DNA of 64,000 nt from Sympetrum striolatum (taxonomy: Eukaryota > Arthropoda > Insecta > Odonata > Libellulidae). Below, in pieces: positions 45,421 to 58,900 of this stretch (position 1 is the first letter of the stretch; the number at the start of each line of letters is the position of its first letter). The translations under genes and the position numbers were made by a program. The stretch lies in assembly GCA_947579665.1 (NCBI GenBank), contig OX388349.1:28118459-28182458 (forward strand), given 5' to 3'. Under the pieces are notes generated by a model, which was not told where the DNA came from, did not search any database, and worked only from the letters and a program-made list of their open reading frames with translations.

Positions 45421-48400
45421 GAGTCAATCATATTTTAAAGTGGTGGAACTAAGTTGTGATTGGTGTTCCCAATGACGAAAGTGTTTTGGGCAAAGTTGTG
45501 GACTAATGCTTGCCCATAAGTGTTGTTGGTGTTTGAATGCAACTTGTCAACAATGATTTTATATGAGCAGTGCAGTGACATCTAGTTTTTAGTTTATTCC
45601 AATCAACTGTTTTGGTTGAAATATTATAGATTGCTGTGTTTCATCTTCACAAGCTTCCAAAGAAGTTTCATTGCTAGTCCATAAATAGGTGTGTGTGCTT
45701 TGAAGGTCGATTGCTAATATACTTCCTTTTGTGCCTAAAGGATAATAATTGCTTTTTGTTTAGCATTCAATATTCCATGTTCTTATCAGTGGCATAATTT
45801 TTACGTGTGTTAATTCTATTATATGCATAGAATTACACATTCTTATACACTTATAAATGCATACATTCTGAAAGACAATTGACTGTTATGTAGTGAAGTA
45901 AAAAGTTGCTGTATATGTAGCTGTCCCTAAAAATACCATGTTGTAAAAATGTCCCAGTATTTTGAGGAAAAAAAGAAAGATAGTTGAATTTTGGATTGAC
46001 TTTTAACTCAGATTTATATGACTATTTAAAATTGATTACTCTAATTTTATTTGCTGCTACAGAAATGTTATAGTTCACTAAGTATAGTTTCCCTTACCTC
46101 CAAAAAAATATATCAGCATACATGAGATAATTTTACTGTTTGTGTATTGTGTTTCTAAATCAGATACAAGTGGGTGAATAATTAAATACTTAGTAGATGT
46201 TCTTTCCACAACATTACATTTTTACTTTACCCCTCACTTATTGTCTTTGTGAAATTACTTAAGGTGATGTATAATGTGTACTCCAATGCTTCTATGTAAT
46301 CAATATTATCTGTTAAGTTGAATGTGGATATACTGCCACCTAAAGTGACAGAATGGTTTTTGCATTTTGCTTTGAGGTGTGTCTACCCCCTCTTTTTGAG
46401 GTGGGATCTAATAAGCAGGAGTCGCACACAAAGAAGTGGCAATCACAAAACTGTTTTTGAGTGTTCTGGGTTCCTGTGGAAATTTTTAGCAATTTTGCTA
46501 TTTTTGGAAAATGTTATGATTACAATTAAATGACTTGAGAATGTTAATTTTCATGGCTTGTTTTTTACTTTCAAATATTTTTCATGTAGCTCATGTATGA
46601 CTTTATATATTTGTTTATTCTTGTTCTATTCCACATTGTTCAATTTAGCAGGGCTTCCTATTGGAAGAAAAGGGCTAAATGTAAGCCGGAGAATGATTTC
46701 TTCGCTTATTTAATCAGCATCCATGACTTAGGAAATTTGAACTAAGGCAGTGCCTCAATGGACAAATGGCAAACAATGTCAAGTCAATTTGCATTGTTGG
46801 AATTTAAACAACTGATTATTAATTTGGAAAATATTTTTTCTACGTGCAGCATACTGTTGGAAAATTCAATTATACAAATGAAATGGGCATGACACTTGTT
46901 AAAAAATAACTCACTTTACTGATTGTTTTATTTATAATGTTTGTGTAAATGTTTTTCAATGAGCAAAGCAATTTTACTGCAGTCAAATTATATTATCAAA
47001 ATTCAAAACTTGTTGTGATTTGAACATCTGCCATTGAAATCTTTTTTGTTCCTATCTGTTTGCACCCAAAATCCACAATTAAGCCAAGCTTCATGAAGAC
47101 GTGACCCAAGTCTGAATTAAATTTTCTTTCAAGTAGTTTTGATGCCTAGTTTATTATTTTCTCATTGCTGAAAGAAATTTACAGGCACACATTATTAGTA
47201 GATGATATATTCTTTAGTTATGATTTTTCTATCATCAATCATATCTTGTAGTAATGAGCATAATTTATCATAATTGTTTATTCAATATAAATCACATTAG
47301 CTTTTGATAAGATTGTGGAAGGTTATCTAATGATTAAGATAGATCTACAGTTCTATCTTGCTTCAAGAATTAATCCAAATATTTCATAATGTGGGGTATG
47401 GTTGTACTTGAAGGTTTTTACTGAGATGATTTTACATACAAATAGAATATTAAATGTTCAAGAGAGGTGCACTATCTTTATCCAACAAGGGAGTATACGA
47501 GGGATTTTTCTTGCTTCCAGCATTCATTTAGAAAATTTTCAGTAAATGTATTCTTCGTGCATTTCAGTTTTTTATAAGGTAATATATCTAATGAACAGAA
47601 CAATTCTGAAATCAATTCAATAATGTTTTGATATTTTTGTGCTGAAAATAGTGAATTTAGTAGGAAAACTGACCTTATATTGTTTCTTCTTTCATGCAGT
47701 GGCATATGGACCTGCATTATTTTCACTTAATGCCTCATGTCCTCCGTGATGTTAGTTTTATTCAACTCTAGGATGGAATTTAAATTTTCATCAATCAGCT
47801 GGATTCTTTGCCATCTGATGATTTTGCAATTGTTTCTCAAATCATATATGCCAAATCACTAGGTTGAACCAGCAAATGTGGCAAAAGTATCAATGCATTG
47901 TTTGTCCAATGAATCTTAATGTTTCTGTTTTCATCTCATCGAGAAGTGCGAGAAATTGGTTCTCAAAAATGAGTCCAATGTTACAGTACATATCTACTTA
48001 TAAACCGAGTGTCTCAGCACATTTTTATGTAGAAAAAGTTCCTCATTGGTTAATACTTATAAGGGTCCAATTTACTTGTTCTCCAATGGGAAAAGTCTGC
48101 CTTAGCTGGAAGTTTGCTGGTAAATTCCTCACTTCATCAATTAACTGTTGTATGAGAACCGCAATTGAAGTACAGTTTTTTTTTTCAATCCAAATTCTGT
48201 TATTTTGGTCAGCGTATGATACCAGCTCAATTCTCATCAAAATATATAGCCTAATTACGTATATATGATATAGGACAATTATGTCCCTGTGGGCAGCCTG
48301 GTGAAAAATGCTTAGTACACTATAAATAACATATAAAATACTAAAGCAGTTCAGTCCCAAAATGGTCATGGATCAGTTAATTACACCACTTATGAATGTA

Positions 48401-48509
48401 ATAAACGAATCAACTAGAATTTTTGCAGTGTCAGGGAGTCACAGAGTACCTTTACAAGCCATGATGAAAATAATTATTAAAAATCTGATGTGGCCAACAC
48501 ATGACTTTC

Positions 48510-49325
48510 TCCATATTTATTGAAAACAGAAGCCTAGGCCGGTAATATATAAATAATTCCAAAATAATCAGTATTGCGAAAAAATGTATCATACAAAAGT
48601 TGTAGTAAAGTACATTATCTATAACTTTTGTATGTAATTAATACCTACATTGAATTTTGAGAGAGATATGTTTGAAAAACTTCAATTTCTGGATAAACAA
48701 CAGCTTCCGGTTAATCGTTATTCAGGAATAACTCCTAAACAATCAGTGATATGAAAAAATGTTTCGTACAAAAGTTGTAGTAATGTACATTTTCTATAAA
48801 TTTTGTTTGTAATTGTATACAACTAAATTGCTTTTTGACAGAGTTATGTATGAAAAACTTCCTTTTCTGGATAACAACTTCCGGTTAACCATTATGGAAG
48901 AATAACTCCTAAACAATCAGTGTTATGAAAAAATGTTTAATAAAAAAGTTGTAGTAAAGTACATTATCTATAACTTTTGTTTGTAATTGTATGTATCTAA
49001 ATTGCATTCTGACGGAGATATTAAAGAAACAAACTTTTGTTCTGGTTTAACCAGAACTTCCGGTTCAGCGATATTCACCAAAAACTAATCAACTTTTGGC
49101 ATTGTTAGGAGAATACTAAATATGAAGTTTGGAAATGATCGGATAATTACTTTTTAAGATAGAGCGCACACAAACCTTTTTACCACAGACAGACAGACAT
49201 GTTCGGGAGAATAGCGAATATGAGCTCTATGGGTCCCAAAACATCTATTTCCGTCAAAATTTGGAGGTCGAATTTTTTTGCGAATACAATACTTTCTCTT
49301 TACTACGTATAGGGAGAAAGTAAAA
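48510..49325. repeat. ~175-bp three-unit tandem repeat and flank
   Basis: Three units near 48,560-49,080 share 'aaaagttgtagtaaagtaca', 'aataactcctaaacaatcag' and 'aacttccggtta', spaced about 170-180 bases apart. They are followed by 'cagacagacatgttcgggag' and an end reading 'tatagggagaaagtaaaa'. The arrangement (short tandem units next to a conserved tail) resembles the end of a non-autonomous transposon, but I cannot assign a class. CpG frequency rises again here. Confidence 0.6.
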
Positions 49326-51734
49326 ATCCATATTAACTTTTGCCATTGAACCACAATCTTTACCAATGTGAGAGTGTTCATTGTCAGAAAACACAACTAA
49401 TCTATATAAAATTTTTACTTTTAAATAAATATATATTGCTGTTTTGGAGGAAATTTAGGAAGTTATTTTTTCATTTTTATTATAAACAGGTAAAATTCCT
49501 GCCAAGAATTGTTTTTCACTCAATTTCTTTTTCAAGCCCCCTTACGGTCATTGAAATATTATCAGAATAAGTGATTATTAATTAAATTTTCTGGGATCTG
49601 TACAGCTCGAATTTTCAACTTGAGTTTGACGTAACTATTGACCGGGATACGTATTGATCATGATATCCTAATCCTGCATGTTAGTGCCTGCAATAGATTA
49701 TGCATGCATGCCCTGCGTTGCTCCCAATCTTCTGCTTTTACGAAAAACTATTTGTACTTGTATCGTCAGGACATTGATGGAAACACATATTGGCCGATAG
49801 CGTATTTATCTGACTAATATTGTATCGGTTAGATGTACGGGATCGGGGTGGGGATGAAGATAGTCTTTCCTGCAGACCCTTCTCAGGTCTTACTGGCAAA
49901 CCGATGGGGAGGACTTACTCTCTTGTCGATACTTGCTAGGCTTTAAATATCCCATGGAGGGTACATCAGGTACAGTCGTTTGCATAAGTCTGTGGGCATG
50001 TTCTGTTGCTGCTCTAGTGGCCAAAGAGTGCACTTAAAATTTCTGTTGGTACTACATGATTTCCAGGTAGAAAAGAAAACAGAGGTGGGGTAAATGTTTT
50101 GGAACTTTGGCGAGTGAAGGGAGCTGCTCGAGCTACTGTGGAATTTCTGGGAACCGGATTCGTATAGAGATAGTGCCTTGCACCATTGGAAAGGACGTAA
50201 ATTTGGTCCGAGAGACCAAATTTCCTTTACCGAGCTTATAGTAGAACATGTTACATACCAACTCAAATTCTTGGAAATATACCACTCATCTCATGTAGTT
50301 TGCCGAAAAAGTACTATTCTGTACTCTCTGGTTCCCGAGGGTTTTTGGTTCGGAAAGTGGTAGATTATAGCGAGAAATTATGAATTTTTATCACATGTTT
50401 TAAATACTTGAAATGCAATTATCTTTCACAAAATGCTAATGATTGATCACGATATACAGAAGAGATCAAGACCCAGACGGGTCAAAACGTTTCCATAAGA
50501 AATATACGTAGAGGTCATTTTTTTCGTTGCAGGGTTCATTTCTTTCGCAAAATTGAATTAGAAATAATGGTCCTAAAACGTCGAATCAAGCACCAACAGA
50601 GGGAAAACAGAAAAATTCTTAATTTTGCCGTAGAATATCGTTTACGATTCGAAATTGCGCAAATTTTGATAAAGTATGTGAATATTTTATCGAAATTTCG
50701 AGGTTGTAAACAACCCATTCCCCTACGAAATCTTATCTTACAACTCACTTTAAAGAAAAATGGGTAAATTTCTAAATTCACACAGTTTGGGATAAACTCT
50801 ATATCTCCCTTAATAATCTAGAAATTTACCGAAAAATGTATTGTGATTGCGTAACACTTTAAAACATTTAACCACGATATTTCATCTATTTTCATAATTA
50901 TTCGTTAAATTATCATATATTTAGAAGCCTGGACGGTAAAAATTCACCTTTTACTTTTCTATTCAGGAGAGTGCAAGTGATTGTTTCCTCTCTTATAAGT
51001 ATTATAATAGTGAATATATAATATTACTTTTCGGAAATTGATGAAATTAAACTGTATCTTAGTGGTGTATTGTGTGAGCTACATAGTATTGAATCGACCT
51101 CGCCACGTGTCGAAGATGATGCTTTGGCAAGGCGCTAAATTTTTAGAAGAATCCGGTTTCAAAATTTACCAAGTAAAATTTCACGTGGGAAACTCACCCG
51201 ACAAGAGAGGTTAATTATCACTTGATGCCTCGTGCTATCTTGATATTGGCTCATTCTCGCTTGGTGCCAAACTGACAAACGAAGCGCCACGACAGGCTCG
51301 GATTTAAACAAAAGAGTAGCGATATACCTTTCCCACCGGGAGAGACAAAGTTAATTTTCAGCACTATCCGTAATTTTGAACTCGAAGTTTCTTTAAAATT
51401 ATAACAACGATTCTTTTTAAACACTTTTAATTAATCACACGAAATGTTTACTTTCTCTTATTCTTACTTATAATATATGTGGATGCAATAAAAGAAAACG
51501 ATTCGACATACGTCAAATATAACTCGATGGTACCAATGAGAAATCGTTTATATACAATGCGACAATTGATCTTACGTATTGCGACCAGCAAATAGTTAAT
51601 CCTAGATCAAGGTGAATTAAAATTGCATTTATAAGCTTATAATTTTAAATCTACATACCAATTATCGTTGTAAATGTCAGACTATTACATCTGTTTGAAT
51701 AGGTAAGGAAATTGCACAAATCAAATTATCTAAA
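49326..51734. other. Non-coding DNA between gene and satellite
   Basis: CpG content is normal again, unlike the gene region. Open frames are short and unrecognised. A small stem-loop 'gacccagacgggtc' followed by 'aaaacg' is at about 50,469-50,488. The sequence turns into satellite at about 51,735. Confidence 0.4.
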
Positions 51735-54700
51735 TCGGAAATTTCCGATCTTTTTTTCTCAATTTTGCCTTAATTTTCGTCAGTTTATCGAGATATGATC
51801 GAAAAAAGCATCGAAAACGAATAATTTCTGCCAAATTTCTAACTTCTTCCCTTATTTTGCCTTAATTTTCGTCATTTTATCGAGATTGATCGAATATAGC
51901 AACGGAAACGCATAATTTCAACGAAATTAAAATTCTTTTCCTCTATTTCGCCTTAATTATCATCATTTTATCGAGATCTGATCGATAAAGGCAACGTAAA
52001 CGGATTGTTTTAGCGAAATTAATCATTTTATCGAGATATGATAGAAGAAAGGAACGAAAACGGTTAATTTGAGAGAAATCTCAATTTTTGTCCTCTATTT
52101 TGCATTTATTTTATCAAGATATGATCCTTTAAAGCAACGAAAACGGATATTTTTTAGAGAAATTTCAATTTTTCTCCTCTATTTTGCCTTAATTTTCGTC
52201 AGTTTATCGAGATGTTCGAAAAATGCAAAAACACGGATAATTTCACCAAAATTTCAATTTCTTGGCACTATTTTTCCTTAATCTTCGTAATTTATTCGTG
52301 ATATGATCGAAAAAAAGCAACCAAAACTAATAATTTCACCCAAATTTCTATCTTTATCCCTTATTTTGGCTAAATTTTCGTCATTATATCGAGATATGTT
52401 CGAAAAATGGAACGAACACGGATAATTTCACCGAAATTTCAATTTCTTACTTCTATTTTGCCCTGATTTCCGTCATTTTATCAAGAGGACCTAGGTCGAT
52501 GACTCGAGGTGGATGAACCGATATCGATGACCCAAGGTAGATGACCTGTGGTCGATGACCAGAGGTCGATGACCCGGAGGTCAATGACTCGAGGGCGATG
52601 ACCAAAGATCGTCACGGTGGGGTCGATTCCGTGAGGTAGATTACGGGAGGTCAATTACGGAAGGACCATTATGAGAAGTCGACTCCGGTAGGTCAACTTG
52701 GGGTGGTCGAATTCAGGGGATCGACTCCGGGAGGTTGACTCCGGGAGGTTGACTCCGGGAGGTTGACTCAGGGAGGTTGACTCCGGGAGGTTGACTCCGG
52801 GAGGTTGACTCCGGGAGGTTGACTCCGGGAGGTTGACTCCGGGAGGTCGACTCCAGGGGATCGACTCCGGGAGATTGACTCTGGGAGGTTGACTCCAGGA
52901 GGTAGACTTCGAGTGGTCGACTCCGGGTGGTCGACTCCTGTAGGTCGACTCCGGGAGGTCGACTCCGGGATGTCGAATTCTGCAGGTCGGTTCCCGGATG
53001 TTGAATCCGAGAGGCCATCTCCGGGATGACTTAGGGTCTATGACCCGAGGTCTATGACCCGAGGTCTATGACCCGAGGTCGATGACCCGAGGTCGATGAC
53101 CCGAGGTCGATGACCTTATGTCGATGACCAGAGATCAACTCGTTGAGATCGATTCCGGGAGGTCTATTACGGGAGGTCAATTGAGGCAAGACAGTTATGA
53201 GTAGTCGAAAACGGTAGGTCAACTCGGGGTGTTCGAATTTGGGAGGTCGACAATTGTAGTTCGACTCCGGGAGTTTGATTCCGGCAATCGACTTATGAAG
53301 GCCGACTCCATATATAATAAACTGTAATTTTTAGCGAAATTTTAAATTTTTCCCTCTATTTTGCCTTAAGTTTCGTCATTCTATCGAAATATGATCGAAA
53401 AAAGCTATGAAAACGGATACTTCCAACAAATTTCAATTTTTCACCCTAATGCTGACTTACTTCTCGTCATTTCATCGAGATATGAACGAAAACGGATAAT
53501 TTCACCGAAATTTCAATTTTTTTCCTCTAGTTTCCCTTACATTTTATCGAGATATGACCGAAATCAGCTACAAAAACGGATAGATTTAGCGAAATTTCAA
53601 TTCTTATCCTCTAATTTGCCAAAATTATTGTCATTTTATCGACATATGATCGAAAAAAGATAATTTTTGTGAAATCTCAATCTTCGTCCTCTATTTTGCC
53701 TTAATTTAATCGAGATAAGATCGATAAAAGCTACGAAAACGGATAAGTTTAAAGAAATTTCTTTTTTTTCCTCTATTTTGCCTTTATTTTCATCATTTTA
53801 CGAGATCTGATCGAGAAAAGCAACGAAAATGGAAAATTTCACCGAATATTATCAATTTGTTTTACCTTATTTTGCCCTTATTTTCTACATTTTATCGAGA
53901 TATGATAAAAAAAGCAACGAAAACGGAAATTTTTTTTTGCGAAATTGCAATTTTGTTCCTCTGGTTTGCCTTAATTTTCGTCATTTTATCAAGATATGAG
54001 CGAAAAAAGGAACGAAAAAGGATTATTTCACCGAAATTTCAATTTTTTCCTCTATTTTCACTTAATTATCGTCATTTTATTGAGATATGATAGAAAAATA
54101 ACAAAACTGATAATTTTAGCAAACTTTTCAATTTGTTTACATATTTTGCCTTTATATTCGTCTATTTATCGTATTATGATAAAAAAGCAACGAAACGGAT
54201 AATTTCACCGACTTATCTATTTTTTCCTCTATTTTGTCTTAATTATCGTCATTTTCTAGAGATAATATCGAAAAAAGCAACAGAAATGGATAATTTTAGC
54301 TTAATTTCAATTTCTTTCCATTATTTCGCCTTAATTTTCGTCATTTTATCGAGATATGAACGAAAAAAGAAACGAAAACGGATAATTTCAGCGAAATTTC
54401 AATTTTTTTAATCTACTTTTACTTAATTTTCGTATTTTATCGAGATATGATCGAAAAAAGGAACGAAAACGGATAATTTCAACGAAAGTGAAATCTTTTT
54501 CCTCCATTTTGCCTTTATATTCATCATTTTACGAGATCTGATCGAGAAAAGCAACGAAAACGGAAAATTTCACCGAATTTATCAATTTTATTTCCCTTAT
54601 TTTGCCTTAATTTTCGTCATTTTATGGAGATAAGATCAAAAAGAGAAACGAAAACGGAAAATTTCACCGAATATTATCAATTTGTTTTACCTTATTTTGC

Positions 54701-54815
54701 CCTTATTTTCTACATTTTATCGAGGTATGATAAAAAAAGCAACGAAAACTGATAATTTTAGCGAAATTGCTATTTTTTTCCTCTACTTTTCCTTAATATT
54801 CGTCATTTTATCAAG
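51735..54815 (+). repeat. ~92-bp AT-rich satellite, left block
   Basis: Monomers of about 91-93 bp, each with 'ccttaattttcgtcatttta', 'tcgagatatgatcgaaaaa', 'gcaacgaaaacggataattt' and 'caccgaaatttcaattttt'. All lie in the same orientation. The leftmost monomers are the most diverged. The block is interrupted by the 14-bp minisatellite at 52,490-53,315. It has no coding capacity; open frames here follow the repeat. Confidence 0.92.
52490..53315. repeat. 14-bp GC-richer minisatellite inside the satellite
   Basis: The basic unit is 14 bases. The core at about 52,728-52,850 has roughly nine near-perfect 'gggaggttgactcc' copies. Outer zones carry variants 'gaggtcgatgaccc' (52,495-52,620 and 53,080-53,110) and 'gaggtctatgaccc' (53,035-53,080). 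The same 14-base phase runs through all of them, so they share one origin. It splits the AT-rich satellite cleanly on both sides. Confidence 0.9.
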
Positions 54816-54820
54816 ATATG

Positions 54821-55963
54821 CATCTACATCTACATCTACATTAATACCCTACAAGCCGCCTTTCGGCGTGTGGCAGGGGGTGTAAACACCAGTTGAATCT
54901 TAATTACTTCCTTATTCGATTATTGTCACGTATTGTTCGCGGAAAGAATGAATCTCTGAAACGATTCGTCCTAGCATCTATTTCTCTTAACTTACGGTCA
55001 TTATCGGATCGACCGACGTAGCAAGGGGGTTGCATGATACCGATTGTATCTTTGGAAAATGTAGTTTCCCTGAATTTATTAAGCAATCGCAGCCTAGCTT
55101 CCAATCTCCTTTCTTTCAAGGATTCCCAACCTACGTCTGAGAGCATTTTTGTAACGCTTGCTTTTTTATCGTAGCATTTCTTAACAAAACGAACCGCTTT
55201 ACGCTGCACTTTCTCGAGTTCGCGGGTACACGTTTCATCCGCCGGATCCCATATACTTGCCGCATATTCCAGAAGGGGTCTGACCAAGGTAAAATAACAT
55301 CGCTCTCTCACCTTTTCGTCGCATTTACCGACAATACGCTTTACAAAGCCAAGCCTTTTACTTGCTTTGCCGCAGATTTTTCGAATATGCCTGCTCCAAT
55401 TTAAGTTATTAGTAATGTTGATCCCGAGATATTTAACTAAATCTACTACTTTGATACTAATTCCATTAATTTTGTATGGGTGATTTGGACGCATTTTTTT
55501 CTTTTCGAAGAAATTAACTACGGAGCATTTACTTACGTTAATATCTAATTCCCATTTTTCGCACCACCTTTGGATGAGGACTAAATCGTTTGAGAGAGAT
55601 GTCCGGTCTTCCTCGTTTGTTATTTCCCTATATATAACCGAGTCATCCGCAAATATCCTCACATTACTAACTATCTCGTCACTCAAGTCATTGATATAAA
55701 TAAGGAAAAGAAGAGGTCCAATTACACTGCCTTGAGGTACGCCAGAGGTAACTTTGACTCTATTTGAGCTAACGCCATCCAGTACAACTTGTTGTTCCCT
55801 CTCGTAGAGAAAATCCTTAACCCAGTCGACTACTTCCTTGTTAATGCCCGCTAGTTTTAGTTTGTAAATTAGTTTGTAGTGGGGGACTCTATCGAATGCT
55901 TTTTTGAAATCTAGGAAAATAGCGTCCACTTGCTTTTTACTTTCGGCGGACTTTAAGCGAATT
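54821..55963 (-). mobile_element. 5'-truncated LINE (Jockey/CR1-like) in the satellite
   Basis: 1,143 bp on the minus strand. The 3' end (54,821) is a tail of 'catcta' hexamers as read on the plus strand. The 5' end stops inside the reverse transcriptase. A 5-bp duplication, atatg, lies at 54,816-54,820 and 55,964-55,968, and removing the element plus one copy restores a normal satellite monomer. This is target-primed insertion with 5' truncation. Three older relatives lie at 9,639, 31,868 and 39,325. Confidence 0.92.
54904..55963 (-). pseudogene. Reverse transcriptase C-terminal fragment
   Basis: Uninterrupted for about 352 residues, entering from the truncated 5' edge (about 55,962) and ending at TAA 54,904-54,906. 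There is no proper start codon; the first in-frame ATG-like codon is a GTG inside the domain. Visible RT motifs: 'DAIFLDFKKAFDRVPH', 'SGVPQGSVIGPLLFLIYIND', the catalytic 'FADDS' and 'KYLGI'. Then come a thumb region and the conserved C-terminus 'GWESLKERRLEARLRLLNKF'. Upstream RT, endonuclease and ORF1 are missing, so the copy cannot move by itself. The intact frame suggests recent insertion. Family: non-LTR, Jockey/CR1 group by motif style. Confidence 0.9.
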
Positions 55964-58900
55964 ATATGAGCGAAAAAGAAACGAAAACAGATAATTTCAG
56001 CGACTTATCAATTGTTTTCCTATATTTCCTCTTAATTACCTTCATTTTCTTGCGATAATATCGAAAAAAGCAACAGAAATGGATAATTTTAGCTTAATTT
56101 CAATTTCTTTCCATTATTTTGCCCTAATTTTCGTCATTTTATAGAGATATGAACGAATAAAGAAACGAAAACGGATAATTTTAGCGAAATTTCAATTTTG
56201 TAAATCTACTTTTCCTTAATTTTCGTCATTTTATCGTGATATGATCGAAAAAAGGAACGAAAACGGAAAATTTCACCGAATATTTTCAATTTGTTTCACC
56301 TTATTTTCCCCTTATTGTCTACATTTTATCGAGATATGGTAAAAAAAGCAACGAAAACGGATAATTTTAGCGATATTGCAATTTTTTTCCTCTAGTTTGC
56401 CTTAATTTTCGTCAATTTTTTAAAGATATGATAGAAAGAATCAACGAATATGGATAATTTTTGCGAAATTGCAATTTTTTTCCTCTGGTTTGCCTTAATT
56501 TTCGTCATTTCATCATGAAATGATTGAAGAAAGCAACGAAAATGGATAGTTTTAGCGATATTTACACTTTTCCTCTAATTTGCCTTAATGTTCGTCACTT
56601 TATCGAGATATGATCGAAAAAATGATCGAAAAGAAATAATTTCAGCGAAGTTTAAATATTTTTCCTGAATTTTGCCTTAATTTTCGTCATTTTTTCGAGA
56701 TATGATAGAAAAAGCAACGACAATGGATAATTTCACCCAAATTTCAATTTTTCTCCCATATTTTGACTCAATTCTCTTCAATTCATCGAGATATGATCGA
56801 AAAAAGGAACGAAAACGGATTTTTCGCGATTTGATAGAAAAAAGCAACGATAATGGATAATTTCACCAAAATTTCAATTTTTCTCCCTTATTTTGAATCA
56901 ATTCTCGTCAAATCATCGAGATATGTTCGAAAAAAGCAACGAAAACGGATAATTTCACCAAAATTTCAATTCTTTTCCTTTATTTTGCATTAATTTAATC
57001 GAGATAAGATCGACAAAAGCTACGAAATCGGATAATTTTAAAGAAATATCTTTTTTTCCTCTATTTTGTCTTAATTTTTGTCATTTTATCGAGATATCAT
57101 CGAAAAAAGCAACGAAACCGGACAATTTTAGCGAAATAAAAATGTTTTTCCTCTATTCTTCCTTAAATTTCGTCAATTTATCGAGATATTAAAGAAAAAA
57201 GCAACGATAACGAATAATTTTAGCGAATTTTCAATTTTTTTAATCGATTCTGCCTTAATTTTTTGTATTTTTATCGAGATATGAGTGAAAAAAGGAACGA
57301 AAAAGGAATATTTCACCGAAATTAAAATTTTTTTCCTCTATTATCACTTAATTATCGTCATTTTCTAGAGATAATATCGAAAAAAGAACAGAAATGGATA
57401 ATTTTAGCTTAATTTCAATTTCTTTATTCTATTTTGCCTTAATTTTCGTCAATTTATCGAGATATGATCGAAAATAACGAACGAAAACGGATAATTTCAC
57501 CGAAATTTCAATATTTTTCCTGAACTTTGCCTTCATTTTCGTCATTTTTCGAGATTTGATAGAAAAAAGCAACCAAAAGGGAAAATTTCAACAAATTTTC
57601 AATTTTTTTTCCCTTATTTTACCTTAGTTTTCGTCATTTTATCGAGATATGATCAAAAATAAGGAACGAAAAAGGATAATTTCACCGAAATTTCAATTTT
57701 TTTCAGGAATTTTGCCTTCATTTTTCTCATTTTTCGAGATTTGATAGAAAAAAGCAACGAAAATGGATAATTTCACACAAATTTCAATTTTTCTCGCTTA
57801 TTTTGACTCAATTCTCGTCTATTCAACGAGATATAATCGAAAAAAGCAACGAAAACGGATTATTTCACCGAATTTTCTATATTTTTCCTCTATTATCACT
57901 TAATTATCGTAATTTTATCGTGATATTATAGAAAAAATTACAAAAACTGATAATTTTAGCAAGCTTTTCAATTTGTTTCCATATTTTGCCTTAATTTTCG
58001 TCTATTTATCGTATTATGATAAAAAAGCAACGAATGGATAATTTCTTCGACTTTTAAATTTTTTTCTCACATTTCCTCTTAATTATCGTCATTTTCTAGA
58101 GATAATATCTAAAAAAGCAACAGAAATGGATAATTTTAGCTTAATTTCAATTTCTTTCATCTATTTAGCCTTAATTTACGTCATTTTATCGAGATATGAA
58201 CGAAAACCGATAATTTTAGCGAAATTTCAATTTTTTAAATCTACATTTCCTTAATTTTCGTCATTTTATCTATATATGTTCGAAAAAAAACGAAAACGGA
58301 TAATTTCAACGAAAATGAAATACTTTTCCTCTATTTTGCCTTTATTTTCATCCTTTTACGAGATCTGATCGAAAAAAGAAACGAAATCGGATAATTTCAC
58401 CGAAATTTCAATTTTTTTCCTCTTATTTGCCTTAAAAATTTGTCGTTTTATCTATCTACGATCGAAAACAGCAACAAAAACGGATAGTATTAGTGAAATA
58501 TCAATACTTTTCCTTTATTTTACCATAATTTCATCGAGAAAAGATCTACAAAAGCTACGAAAACGGGTAGTTTTAAAGAAATTTCTTTTTTTTCCTCTAT
58601 TTTGTCTTAATTTTCGTCATTTTATCGAGATATCATCGAAAAAAGCAACGATAACGAATAATTTTAGCGAATTTTCAATTTTTGTAATCGATTCTGCCTT
58701 AATTTTCTGTTATTTTATCGGGATGTTATTTATTATTGTTATTTGTACTTGTTGTGTTTTATTTTATCGGGATTATTTCACCGAAATTTCCTCTAGTATC
58801 ACTTAATTATCGTAATTTTATCGAGATATGATAGAAAAAATAAGGAAAACTGATAATTTTAGCAAACTTTTCAATTTGTTTCCATATTTTGCCTTAATTT

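Larger units (their letters stand above)
41053..48500 (+). other. Probable long 3' UTR / downstream region
   Basis: No coding exon is recognised. CpG remains clearly below expectation to about 48-49 kb, as in the introns, so I infer that transcription (and germline methylation) may extend far past the stop. Candidate poly(A) signals AATAAA occur at 42,049-42,054 and 42,144-42,149, giving a short UTR of ~1.1 kb, and others lie farther on. (AT)n-type tracts are at 42,637-42,650 and about 44,455-44,685. The segment 43,608-45,420 is duplicated at 62,188-64,000. Confidence 0.4.

Noticed and set aside
47864..48268. 134-codon plus-strand frame and overlapping 108-codon minus-strand frame
   Set aside because: Neither shows a domain, and both have codon use typical of AT-rich non-coding DNA.
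50536..50781. Overlapping frames of 81 and 66 codons on opposite strands
   Set aside because: Basic, low-complexity peptides without homology that I recognise. Chance frames are likely in this composition.
52713..53018. 101-codon minus-strand frame with repeated 'PGVDLPESTSRSQ'
   Set aside because: It is a by-product of the 14-bp minisatellite (42 bases = 14 codons). No start context, splice or domain support it.
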